A DNA stretch of 44,762 bases. It comes from a virus. Positions 7,267 through 18,800 of this stretch are shown here, one piece after another. The DNA lies in IMG/VR virus record IMGVR_UViG_3300021960_000148, positions 1 through 44,762 of that record; one strand, given 5' to 3'. The notes beneath the pieces were generated by a model. It was not told the origin of the DNA and made no database searches. It saw nothing but the letters and a program-made list of their open reading frames with translations. The stretch's first letter is position 1. The number at the start of each line of letters is the position of its first letter. The translations under genes and the position numbers were made by a program.

Positions 7267-10200
7267 TGGCTAACGACGTTAAATTAACTATTAGAGTATC
7301 AGACAATGGCTCCCTTGATGTTGTTCAGAAAAAAGCAAAAGCAGCTGCTGATTCGCTTGGCGGTTTAGGCAAGGCTCAAAGAAAAGCTGGAGATGCTGCC
7401 GATCATTATCAAAAGAGACAAAAAGGAGTAGGTCAAGCAGGTCTTAGCAGTGCCAAATCTTTTTCAAAAATGACTACTGGTATTTCTGGAGGACTCGTTC
7501 CCGCCTATGCTACTTTAGCCGCTAATGTATTTGCTGTTACTGCTGCTTTTGGCGCTCTTCAACGTGCCCAAGCCACAGCACAATTAGAAGAAGGTCTAAA
7601 AATAGTAGGTCAAGCAGCCGGACAAAACCTTCCTTATGTAGCTTCTCAAATAAAAGATATCACAGGTGCTGCGGTATCCATGAAACAAGCCATGGAATCC
7701 ACTGCTTTAGCAATAAGTGCAGGATTTTCAACAAAACAATTAAAAGAGTTAACCAAAGTCGCAAAAGGGGCATCCTTAGCACTTGGCAGAGACATGGGAG
7801 ATGCTTTAACTCGACTAACAAAAGGTACGGCAAAATTAGAACCTGAAATTCTGGATGAATTAGGTATTCTTGTGCGGTTAGACGAAGCAAGCCAAAAGTA
7901 TGCGGATGCAAACGGAAAGGCAGTAGATAGTTTAACCCGGTTTGAAAAGCAACAAGCTTTTTTGAATGCCACTATTGAGCAAGGCAAGAAAAAGTTTGAT
8001 CTTATAGCAGAGTCTGTAGAAGCAAACCCTTATGATAAACTTGCAGCTAGCTTTGCAGACTTAAGTAAAATACTTTTACAACTTGTAGGTAATGTATTAG
8101 AACCTTTAGTCTCTCTTTTAGCTAAAAACCCTGTTGCTTTGTTTGGTGTTTTAACTATGTTTGGTTCTACTATTATTAAATCCATTCTTCCTGCTGTTTC
8201 CGATCTGGCAGCAAAACAAAAAGAAATTGCATCGCAAGCAGCTGTAATGGCTAAAAAAGCCTCTACTGTTATTTCCACAAAGTACAAAGAAGCACAGACT
8301 GCTGTCAAAAAACTAGATTTTTCTATCTCCCCTAAATATGTACAGTCATTAGAAAAGCAATTCAAATCTGGAAAAATCTCGGCAGAAGAGCTCAAAAAAT
8401 CAATCACTACTTTAAAAATATCAGAAACCCAAAGAAACAAGCAAAATAAAAAATACAGTGGAGAAGCCTTAGCAAATTACAAGCTAGAAACTGCAGCTAT
8501 AGTTGAACAGAGGCTGGCTATGGAGGGCTTAGCAGCAGCAGATAAACAAAAATATACTAAAGGAGCCGCATCTGCAGAAGCAAGAAAAGGGAGTAATGTA
8601 AAAGGTATTACAGCCCGTGGTTTTTCTGAGATGGAAAAAACAACTGGCGTACTCGATAAACTCGCCGTAGCCTATAAGTATGCCGGTCTACAGATGCAAG
8701 GGTTGACTGATAAACACAATAAAGGAGTAAAAGGACTTGCACGACTTCAGGTAGGTTTTAAAGCAGCTGCAGGAGCAGCTATGCTACTGGGCTCTGCCCT
8801 ACTAAACATGATACCTTATATAGGTCAACTCCTGTTTGTTATCAGTCTTTTATGGCCTTACTTGGAGAAATTTTTCGGTAAGGGCGCGGTTGCAAAAGCA
8901 GCTGACGAAGTAAGTAAGTCTATGGAAAATACTTCTAAAATAACTGCACAACTAACCGTAAAACTAGGAGATTTAAGCTCTGCTGAAGAAAAATACATGG
9001 CAACACTTAAAGTACGCTCAGGTTTAATGGAACAAATTAGATCGGGTATGGCGAAAATTGAAGAAACCGCAGAAATTGAAAGAGCGACAAAACTTATAGA
9101 ACTAAAAACCAGACAGCAGAAGGCAGAGCAAGATGTAATTAATATGCAAAAGAAAGGTATTTTTACTGCTGAAGTAATAGCTCAAATGCAAAAGGTAGCT
9201 ACAGAGGCAAGCGCTGCTTATACAGCAATGGAAGAAGAAAAGGTTACAGTGTCAAACGAAGTAATCAAGGGTATGTTAAAAGAGCAAGTAATTCGTATGA
9301 AGGTCGGAGAGGGTGCTATATATTACGCTGAAGAAATACTGCTATTAGAGAACGAAATAAAAGCTTTAAAAGATGGGAAAAGTCAGACAAAAGAACAGCT
9401 TGAAGACCTTGACAAGAGGCTTGAAAGAACTACACACATATTTCAAGAAACAGAGGGAGTGATAGGAGCCTATGCGGAACTAGGCCGACTAAGCAGGAAA
9501 AACGCAGCTAAAGCACGAGCTGAGGGTAAAGAAGAAATCGATGCTCTTGATGCTATTATTAAAGGGACAGAGAGACTAGGGAAGTTAGGTGCAGGAGACA
9601 AGAAAATCGCTGTAAATGAAGCTGATGTAAAAGCTCTTGATAACATGGGAAAAGCTTTAGGTGTATCCGATAGTTTTTCAGGAAGTTTAAAAGAAAAAGC
9701 AGTAGAAACCAAAAGATTATATGAAGAGCACTTAGATGTTTTAGCAGAGCAACCTGCAATAACCAAAGTACATCTTGCTTTAGCCTCAGAACTAGGACAA
9801 GTATCAAAAAATAATGCCGCATTAAAACAAGCAGAGCTAGATGCCTCTTTAAGCGCTTTAGAAAGCGAGAAAAAACGCTTAAAATCTGCCTATGCTATAA
9901 AATTAGCAAAAGCAGGTAACGATGAAAACGCACAGTCTGTAAAAAAAGCTGCAGCTGAGTTGCTTGTTATAGAACAAAAAATTGCAGCAACTGACGATGA
10001 TGGTTTTAAAGTTGGAATAGCTAGACTTAATCAAGAAAAACAACTGCTTGGCTTTACTGATAAAATACTCGCTTCGCAACAAAAACTTAATAGTATTAAA
10101 ACTGCTTCTGCACGAAGATCTTTAGAACTGTTAAAAGCCCAACAAGGTCTTTCTATTAGTGCGGCAGATGAACTGCAGCTACTCAGAGACAGGAAGAAAC

Positions 10201-12032
10201 TTGAAAATGAAAAAAACGAGGAAGGCAAAACTTTAAAAGAGCAAAAAGAAACAGCAGCTTTAGATCGTATACGGATTGAGTTTGATTTATTAAATCTTCA
10301 GTTTGCACTAGAAAAATCAAAAATAGAAAGACTAATAGAAGAGGATAAGTTGAGCGGCAAAGCTGCTGAGACCGCTCTTGACACTATTGATAAACTACGA
10401 GGAGGGGTATCCGGCGCAAAAACATTAGCTGTAGAAGTGAAAAAAGCTGAATTTGCTGATAAAGATGCGGAAGATACAAATAAAGAAGCTTTGTTAGGGT
10501 TAAAAATAGCCAAAGAAGCAAGAAAATTAGAGTTAGACCAAATAGATCTTAAAATACAAAACGCAGAGAGGCTTGGAGATAGACAACGGGTTCTTGACTT
10601 AAGAGACGAGCAACACAAAAAAATAATAACGCAACTTGAAAAAGAAAGAGGTGAGCTGGTAGAAGGCTCCGCTACTTATGAGTATGATCTGGCGCTAAAA
10701 ACATTAGAAATTGAGAAACAAAGACTAGCTAAGAGAAAAGAAGATAGAGCCGCTCAAATAGCGACTATAGATAAATTTGCATCAGCTACTGGATCTGCCA
10801 CGGTAGCCCAAGGAGCTAAAAATTCTCTGGCTCGTGCTGACAGGGCTGCAAATATAGCAAGCCTGGATGCCGAAGCAAAAAAAGACGGTCTTTCTGACGA
10901 AGACAGAGCCGCGAAAGTGCGAGCTGTAGATGCAGCAAAAAAATCAAATATGATCGCAACAAGAGAAGAAGCCTCTTTGTCTATGAATGCACTAGCCGAA
11001 GATCTAAGAGCTATAGGACCTGAAGGAGAGTTAATGGCCCTTACTTTGGATGGCATTGCTAGTTTAAATACTGCTTTCACTTTGTTAGGTGAAGATGGTG
11101 GAAGCGCTCTTGATAAAGTGAAAGGAGGTCTTGCAGTCGTAGGTGCAATACTTACTATGGGTTCGCAGATCCAGAAGCAGGCTTCTGCAGAAAAAATTAA
11201 AGCAATTGATTCAGAAATAGCAGCAGAGAAAAATCGAGACGGTAAATCCGCCGCCTCAGTAGCAAAATTAAAATCTTTAGAAAAGAAAAAAGACGCTGCT
11301 GCACGTAAATCTTTTGAAACACAAAAGAAAATGAAGATGGCACAAACAGTTGTTGCTACAGCAACCGGTGCTATAGAGGCTTACGCCACAGGAATGTCTA
11401 TAGGGGGTGCAGCAGGGCCAGTTGTAGGTGCAATGTTAGCAGGTCTTGTTATTGCAATGGGAGCAAAAAGTCTTGCAACTATTGCCAGTACTTCTTATCA
11501 AGGAGGGGGCAGTTCAGGAGCAGGAGGAGCCGGAGCGGGTGCGGCCACCAGTATTTCTATGGGCAATAGAAAAAGCAGTGCAGACATGGCTAAATCACAA
11601 AGCGCCGCTGGAGAATTAGCATATTTTAGAGGTCAAGATGGCACAGGCGGAGCCGAAAACTTTAAACCAGCCTTTAGCGGTGCCAAGTATAGAGGTGCCG
11701 GAGGCAATGTAGGTTTTGTTGTAGGAGAAAGAGGTCCTGAGCTATTTGTACCTGAAACCCCGGGAAGAGTAGTTGCTAACGATGATATCGGCGAAGGCAA
11801 TGTACAAGCTATAACTTTCAATATTAATACTGTAGATGCCACAGGCGTGGAAGAACTACTAGTTGAACAAAGAGGTAATATTATAGGTATGTTAAGAGAT
11901 GCGTCTAATTCTTACGGGGAACCCTTTATGGAGAAAGTAGATACTTCTTCAATGACACCAACTCAAGGGGCCGGACTATTTGGTGGCGGTATAGAACGTG
12001 CATACGGAAGCAAGACTTTTAAAAGAAGATAA
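7266..12032 (+). CDS. Tape measure protein
   Basis: 1588 aa, starting with GTG that overlaps the previous TAG by one base. It sets tail length and is later ejected. The sequence is mostly long charged helices rich in Ala/Lys/Glu. Hydrophobic segments lie near residues 75-100, 268-312, 501-535 and 1380-1408, typical for tape measures that insert into the host membrane. A Gly-rich stretch near 1413-1440 precedes a globular end containing VGERGPELFVPETPGRV, a motif common at tape-measure C-termini. At about 0.15 nm per residue it would span a tail of roughly 240 nm (inferred). I see no lysozyme or peptidase motif. Confidence 0.92.
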   Translation: MANDVKLTIRVSDNGSLDVVQKKAKAAADSLGGLGKAQRKAGDAADHYQKRQKGVGQAGLSSAKSFSKMTTGISGGLVPAYATLAANVFAVTAAFGALQRAQATAQLEEGLKIVGQAAGQNLPYVASQIKDITGAAVSMKQAMESTALAISAGFSTKQLKELTKVAKGASLALGRDMGDALTRLTKGTAKLEPEILDELGILVRLDEASQKYADANGKAVDSLTRFEKQQAFLNATIEQGKKKFDLIAESVEANPYDKLAASFADLSKILLQLVGNVLEPLVSLLAKNPVALFGVLTMFGSTIIKSILPAVSDLAAKQKEIASQAAVMAKKASTVISTKYKEAQTAVKKLDFSISPKYVQSLEKQFKSGKISAEELKKSITTLKISETQRNKQNKKYSGEALANYKLETAAIVEQRLAMEGLAAADKQKYTKGAASAEARKGSNVKGITARGFSEMEKTTGVLDKLAVAYKYAGLQMQGLTDKHNKGVKGLARLQVGFKAAAGAAMLLGSALLNMIPYIGQLLFVISLLWPYLEKFFGKGAVAKAADEVSKSMENTSKITAQLTVKLGDLSSAEEKYMATLKVRSGLMEQIRSGMAKIEETAEIERATKLIELKTRQQKAEQDVINMQKKGIFTAEVIAQMQKVATEASAAYTAMEEEKVTVSNEVIKGMLKEQVIRMKVGEGAIYYAEEILLLENEIKALKDGKSQTKEQLEDLDKRLERTTHIFQETEGVIGAYAELGRLSRKNAAKARAEGKEEIDALDAIIKGTERLGKLGAGDKKIAVNEADVKALDNMGKALGVSDSFSGSLKEKAVETKRLYEEHLDVLAEQPAITKVHLALASELGQVSKNNAALKQAELDASLSALESEKKRLKSAYAIKLAKAGNDENAQSVKKAAAELLVIEQKIAATDDDGFKVGIARLNQEKQLLGFTDKILASQQKLNSIKTASARRSLELLKAQQGLSISAADELQLLRDRKKLENEKNEEGKTLKEQKETAALDRIRIEFDLLNLQFALEKSKIERLIEEDKLSGKAAETALDTIDKLRGGVSGAKTLAVEVKKAEFADKDAEDTNKEALLGLKIAKEARKLELDQIDLKIQNAERLGDRQRVLDLRDEQHKKIITQLEKERGELVEGSATYEYDLALKTLEIEKQRLAKRKEDRAAQIATIDKFASATGSATVAQGAKNSLARADRAANIASLDAEAKKDGLSDEDRAAKVRAVDAAKKSNMIATREEASLSMNALAEDLRAIGPEGELMALTLDGIASLNTAFTLLGEDGGSALDKVKGGLAVVGAILTMGSQIQKQASAEKIKAIDSEIAAEKNRDGKSAASVAKLKSLEKKKDAAARKSFETQKKMKMAQTVVATATGAIEAYATGMSIGGAAGPVVGAMLAGLVIAMGAKSLATIASTSYQGGGSSGAGGAGAGAATSISMGNRKSSADMAKSQSAAGELAYFRGQDGTGGAENFKPAFSGAKYRGAGGNVGFVVGERGPELFVPETPGRVVANDDIGEGNVQAITFNINTVDATGVEELLVEQRGNIIGMLRDASNSYGEPFMEKVDTSSMTPTQGAGLFGGGIERAYGSKTFKRR

Positions 12033-12047
12033 AGGCAGGAGACAATA

Positions 12048-12809
12048 ATGGCAGCATTTACAAATTTTCAGGATGTTCTTCCCGACCCCAATAATAGTAT
12101 TGGGGAAGCGGGACAAGTAGCTGGGACAGCAGGCCCTGGCTATGCTTCCGTAAGACTATCCTCTGAAAACAGCACTATGAGAACTAGAACAAATTCTGGG
12201 CGTCTTATTTCCAGAGCTATAGGTTATCACTTATGGAAAATATCTATTGAATATAACCCCATGACCAGAGAGGATTTTCAAAGAATTTATAATTTTTTAA
12301 TTCATAAACGAGGGGGCTTAACACCTTTTTTTGTTTCTTTACCTCAATACCGTATTCCTCAAGACAGTGCTTTTGCAGATTTTATTGGCACAGTGGGCAC
12401 AAAAAGTATAAATACTAGTGGAGCTTTATTGGCAGGTACTACTTCCGCAATTGTAAGTAATGAAAATAGTCTTTATAACGTACCTACCCATAGCCACCCT
12501 AAACCAGGTGACTTATTTAATATTGATGGGGCAAATTCTAATCATAAAAAAGCTTATATGGTTACAAGAGTAGAACTTAAAGATGATTATCATACAGCAT
12601 CAGGCTCGCCCATAAATGACAGTGATGGTCTTGATAATCAAGTACGTATTCATTTCACTCCCGGACTAGCAAAAGCAGTGGCGAACGACGAAGACTTTCG
12701 TTTCTACAATCCTTTGATAAAAGTAATACTTTCTAGTGATATACAAGAGTATTCTCTAGGTACTAATGGTTTATATAAATTTGGATTACAGTTGGAGGAA
12801 GTACAATGA
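12048..12809 (+). CDS. Distal tail protein / minor tail protein (gpM or Dit-like)
   Basis: 253 aa with CAGGAGA upstream. It follows the tape measure and overlaps the hub gene by ATGA, the slot of lambda gpM/gpL or Dit. These beta-rich proteins form the ring between tube and tip. The N-terminal half contains SGRLISRAIGYHLWKISIEY and FLIHKRGGLTPFFVSLPQYR, in line with distal-tail beta-sandwich domains that wrap the tube end. The C-terminal strand (NGLYKFGLQLEEVQ) ends the fold. A separate module at residues 115-220 (His-rich PTHSHPKPGDLF) may be an insertion like the galectin-like arm of Dit proteins, but I cannot assign it. Confidence 0.65.
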   Translation: MAAFTNFQDVLPDPNNSIGEAGQVAGTAGPGYASVRLSSENSTMRTRTNSGRLISRAIGYHLWKISIEYNPMTREDFQRIYNFLIHKRGGLTPFFVSLPQYRIPQDSAFADFIGTVGTKSINTSGALLAGTTSAIVSNENSLYNVPTHSHPKPGDLFNIDGANSNHKKAYMVTRVELKDDYHTASGSPINDSDGLDNQVRIHFTPGLAKAVANDEDFRFYNPLIKVILSSDIQEYSLGTNGLYKFGLQLEEVQ

Positions 12810-15800
12810 CATTAAGGACTTTAGGGTCAAGCCTTTCTGCTGATAGTGATATAAAAGCTTCTTTACTTAAAAATGATGCTTTCGTATATGCTCATCTAGT
12901 AAAAATTGAAAAAGCAGTAAAAACTGTAACAGGAGACAACTCTCGTAAGGCTAGTGACTATGCTTACATTACAGATTCTGGTTTTGATATAGATTTTGAT
13001 GATGGTTCTACAGATGGAAGTGGTGCTGCTAATGGCTCCCGTACATATTTTGCTAACAAACTAATTAGTACTGGAAGTATCTCAGAAACTATAGAAGCTA
13101 GAGCCTCCTCTATTAGTATACAGCTTTCTGCTGCTGCTTTAAATACTGAAACAAATATAGATTTTACAACGACTTCTTCTTCTATAATTACTGATGTTGA
13201 TTTAGTAGATGCGGGTTTTGCAGAAGGTGATAAAATCCAACTCACAGTAACAGGCGCCGGAAACGCAACTACTCACAGTGGTAATTATTATACTATAAAA
13301 TCTTTTACAAACAACAATAAAACAGCAGTAATTGATACTACTTTATTAGCCTCTGCTTCAGATTTAACAGCAATAGCTACTGAAAGAGAGGGGAAAATAA
13401 CATTTTCTTCTGAAGAGGTAATAGGCTTACTCAATCCCAAAGAAAACAATACTACTTATGCAGGGTATATAAATAGAGATGTAAAAGTTTACAAAGCCCA
13501 TATTCAACCCGACACTGGTATAATAATCGGATCTCCTTTTTTGCTATTCAAAGGTATAATAGCCTCTTCAAAAATTGTTGAAAACCCTTTAAAATCTTCA
13601 GTAATAACTTGGGTTATTAATAGTCATTGGGGAGACTTCGTAAATGTAAATGGCAGATTAACTTCAGACCAACATCACAGAGCTTTAGATGGTGGAGGTA
13701 TACCAGATATCTCAGCACTTGATAGAAAAGAATATGCAGATGATCTAGGGTTCTTACATTCAGAACAAGCAATAAATTTAGTATCTATATATCAAGCTAA
13801 AGAAACGCGAACTAGGCTAGAAAAAAAGAAAAAGCTTTTCGGCCTTATAAAAAAATATACTAATGTAGAGTATGAAGTAGAGGTTGATAGAGAGGTAGAT
13901 CTTAGATTTAATCTAGATGCAAAACATCTACCTGTAGTTTATGGTGTTCAAAAATTAAGTAGTTTTCCCGTATTTGTAGATACTTTAAAAACTGATGCAA
14001 AAAAAGTGTACGTAGCCTATGCAATATGTGAAGGAGAAATAGCTGGTTTATATGATATTTATTTTGACGATACGTCAAGTATATGTGTAGATAAAAATGA
14101 TAACGAAGCTAGATCTACTCAGACTTCCGAAAATACTATAGACGTATTATGCAGAGGTCGAATGGATAGAGGGGACGTACTAGGTTCTACACCTGTGCTG
14201 GATCAGAACAATTTAATAGAGTTTACTCCGGATGAAGAGATGGAAGCCTACATTGATTCTCTGGGAGAAACACAGCAGTTTGCTCAAGAGATCAACCTTA
14301 ATAGAATTCAAAGTACTTTTGGTATTAACGTAACAAATGTTTTAACTGGAGCAGGTATATCCCATGAAAAAGGGCACGTTATAACTACTCCTATAGATGC
14401 CCGGATTGTATTTCATGCAGGTAAAAGAGGACAAGTTGCAGATTCTTTACTAGTATCAATAGCACAAGCTAATAATTTTAAAATTCAAAGTGACTACTAT
14501 GATAAAGCAGAAGAATACTGGGGCAGAAATCACAGACTTTTAGACACAGCTTATGTAGTGGTGGAATATACAATAGGAGAAGGAGAAACTGAAATACCTT
14601 CTTTAGATTTTGTAGTTAGAGGTAAGATACTAGAATGCTATAATTATGACTTTGCATATCAAGATGATCCTTCTCAGACTTCTGCTGATATTTCTAATTT
14701 TAATATAGGTGATGAAGTAGAAACTGTTTATACGGCTCTAGATTCGACTATTTTAAGTAGTGTAGTAATTGAAGACATATACACTTTTAAAGATGAAACA
14801 GGAACTGATACTCATAGAGTGAAATTTAAGTCTAAGCCTAATTTAAGTTTTCCTAATTTTTATATGAAAAAGGGGGCGCATAAATATTACTTACAAACCT
14901 ATGACCATGTCATAGTATCAGGCACAGTAGCTGAAAAATTAGAGGCAGACTTGGACAGCGCAGGAGCAGGAACAACTAAAGGTATAAAAGTAACTGTTAC
15001 ATCTCCCTCAGGAGACGGCCAATCAGTAGCTGATGCTTTGCAAGACGCTGATCTAGCAAGCTTTAATTTTTCTGGCAGTGGTCTCTTCCACAGGCTTTTA
15101 AGACAGGCTATTAGTCGTCTTAATTTAAAAATCCAAACAACGGATAATGCAGGAGAACTAGATAATTTAGGTTCTTTTTCTTCCACAGATTTCAATAACT
15201 CAGATTTGGGAAAAATAGTACTCAAAGACGTAGTTAAGCTAGCTTCTGGATCCAGTAGTACAACTGATGCCTATGTAGGAAAAATTTTAGAACTAACTAA
15301 AGTTGAAGAAGGTGTACCCTATGTACAAGAAAGAAAAATTATATCGTATAACGGTACCACGAAAGTAGCTAAAGTAAATTTCGCTTTTGATCCGGGTTAT
15401 ATACCTGATGATACGTATACATACAAAATTAAAAATAATGGAGATAAAAGAGTAAGTATTAATCCCGCAATGCAATTATTAGATTATATATCTAATAAAA
15501 GGTATGGTCGAGGCTTAAGCGTCGAAAACGATATAGATTTAGAAGGTTTTCAGTTAGCAGCCCGAGACTGCGATACTACTTCAGATATTACCACATCTAT
15601 CAGTAGCAGTACTAATGTTGTCGCTGATGATGTTTATAAGTATAGCAATAGTGCGGGAAAAACTTTATGGCAGGGTACCGTAAAAAACATTGCTTCTAAA
15701 AATAGTTTAAATGAAGTAACTTGGAAAGACGTAATAGGAAAGCTTGGACAAAAATGGCATGATTGGAAAACTTATCAAATAGGGGATATTGTATGGTACA

Positions 15801-18800
15801 ATGGTTCCGTATATGAAAAGACTGTTAGTGCAGGATTAATACCTACCGATTTTAGTGCTGGAATATCTACTGTTTCCTCGCTGGCGCTTACAAAAGTATC
15901 CGGAAATGCTTCTTCTCCAACATCTCTTTCACTAACATTAGGGGGTACAACAGCCATGACCCCTGAAGGCAATCCTATAGTTAGAAAATTTTCAGAAAGC
16001 TCTTATCTTAGTGGCTATTCTTTGTATGATTGTGATGAGGTAAAATACTGGAAGTATTTAGGTTGGGAAAGTCAGAATCAACGACATGTTACTAGGCATC
16101 AGACAAATGCGGTAATTAATACCAATACTTCTGTTTTTGATAACATTAATAGTATGTTAGCACAGTTTAACGGTATGTTAAGATACTCAGGAGGTTTGTA
16201 CAGCTTAGAAATTGCAGGAGCTTCACCAGATTCTTTAGATACTGTTACAGTGGACGGTACCGTATATACTCCTAGCGTAATAGAAGAAGAGGATATAATT
16301 GGTAGTATTAATGTTGAAGACGCAGGTCAAAAAGGTACTTTTAATACTGTATCTGTTTCTATAAAAGACCCTCAAAATAGATATGAAGACAGGTCTGTAA
16401 CTCTTTTTAATTCTACTTATTTAAAAGATGATAAAAATATTCCAAAGAAAGGAGACATTAGAACCCCTCATATTACTAATTATTTCAACGGACGTATTAA
16501 TGCAAAACAATACCTAGAGCGTTCAAGGTATGGTTTAAGTATTAATTTTACTATGGCACCTAAAGGTTTGCTTCTTCTTGCGGGAGAAATAATTAAAATT
16601 AACTATCCGCGATTTGGGTGGGTTAATAAAGAATTTAGAATTTCTAACTTAAACTTTAAAAAAGACTGTTTAGTTCAGGTAAGCGCTGAAGAACATCACA
16701 ACGAAGCTTTTTTACTTCAAGAAACTAACAGAGACGCCACTCTTAAAGGTGCAGAAAGCGGACGAGCTCCTACAGCCCTGCCCTCTAAGCCTACAAGTTT
16801 ATATGCAACAGATAATAATCGAGGAGGCATTAGTTTATCGTGGGCAAATTCTGCTAACTTTAATGCAGCTACACACTCTGTTCAGATATGGAGAAACGAT
16901 AATGCAAATTTTGCAAGCCAAACTATATCAGCCGGCAGCTTTGTAGTGGGTCAAACATACACTATTGAAACAGTGGGCGACACAGATTTTCAAGCAATAG
17001 GAGCCTCAGCAGATACAGTAGGCGTTGTATTTACCGCCACAGGGGCGGGATCAGGGTCAGGAGAGGCAGCCTCCGCCTCAGCACATTTAGTAGGCACTAC
17101 AAAAACAGATACTCATATAGATCAAATTATAGACGAGGGTCAAACAACCCGGTATTATTGGATACGTTATGCTGTAGTAGGAAATACACTAGGAAACAAT
17201 ACAGTTGCATTAAAAGAAAGATTTTCTCAGTACGAGCCTCTTTCTTCCAACAACGGAATTTCGGGAATATCAGACGGTTCAATAGATGGTTTAAGCGTTA
17301 ACCTAACTAATGATAATGTATCTGTACAATGTGACCCAGACGGTACAAACCCTAATTTTTCTAACACAGGTACAACTATTAGAGCTTTTGTGGGTACCAC
17401 ACCTCTATCTAATGATCAAGATTCTCCTCATGATAACTCTTCTTTTAGAGTTTGGACTGCCGCTAGTGGGGTAACACCTGCAACAACTAATACTATTGGC
17501 ACTTACACTTTTACCAAAGGAAATATTACGGCCATGCCCGGAGATACCGGGAAAATAACATACAATATTGTAATAAAAAGTAGTATAGGTACTGAAACTA
17601 CTCTTCAAAAAGTACAAACTTTCACAAAAGCAAAACAAGGATCAACCGGTGTCAATACAGCAGTAGTTTATGCATACAGAAGGTCCTCTACAGCATTAAG
17701 TGAAACAGTCAAACCTTCTACTACTAGAACGTGGACTTTTGCAGATGCTAATTTTAGCGATTCTAACGGTGCTACTACTATTGATTTAGGAAATCAATTT
17801 GAATCTGAAATACCTGAAGGGGAAGATCCTTTATATGCTTGTACAGCTATAGCTTCTTCAATAGCAACTACTGATGACGTAACCTCTACTGACTGGTCAT
17901 CCCCTCAACTTATAGGTGCTTCAGGTGTCAATACAGCAGTAGTTTATGCATACAGAAGGTCCTCTACAGTTCTGACAACAGAAAAGCCCACTACATCTGC
18001 AACATGGACTTTTGCAGATGCTAATTTTAAAAATGCTAGTGGTACTGTTATCACCGCTCTAGGAAATGACTTTCACTCTGAAATACCCAGCGGCACAGAC
18101 CCACTATATGTCTGTACAGCCCTGGCATCCTCAGCAGAGTCTACAGATTCTGTAGTTACTGCAGACTGGTCCGCAGCACAACAAATGTCAGCAAGCGGAG
18201 AGAATGGAAGTAATACAGCAGTAGTTTATGCATACAGAAGGTCTTCTACAGCATTAGGAACTGGAACAAGCGATAAGCCTTCTACATCTGCAACATGGAC
18301 TTTTGCAGATGCTAATTTTAAAAATGCTAGTGGTACTGTTATCACCGCTCTAGGAAATGACTTTCACTCTGTAATACCTAGTGGTACGGATGAAATATAC
18401 GCTTGTACAGCTATCGCAACTTCTCAAGCTGCCACAGATTCTGTAGTTGCTGCAGATTGGACAGACGCCCAACTGCTAGTTCCTAAAGGAGCGAATGGTC
18501 TACCTGGAGAAGGCACAAATACAGCAGTAGTTTATGCATATAGGAGGTCTTCCACAGCATTAGGAACTGGAGCAAGCGATAAGCCTTCTACATCTGCAAC
18601 ATGGACTTTTGCAGATGCTACTTTTAAAAATGCTAGTGGTACTGTTATCACTGCTCTAGGAAATGACTTTCATTCTGTAATACCTAGCGGTACGGATAAT
18701 CTCTATATTTGTACAGCTATAGCTTCTTCAACAGAGTCTACAGATTCTGTAGTTGCTGCAGATTGGACATCACCTCAGGTCATTTCAGCTAATGGGACTT

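Noticed and set aside
8030-8440. Antisense open frames of 80-155 aa in the tape measure and fibres
   Set aside because: They follow from the codon bias of the long + strand genes, have low-complexity Ser/Leu-rich products, and no family pattern.
7266-12032. Peptidoglycan hydrolase domain in the tape measure
   Set aside because: No catalytic motif of lysozyme, NlpC/P60 or M23 type could be seen.
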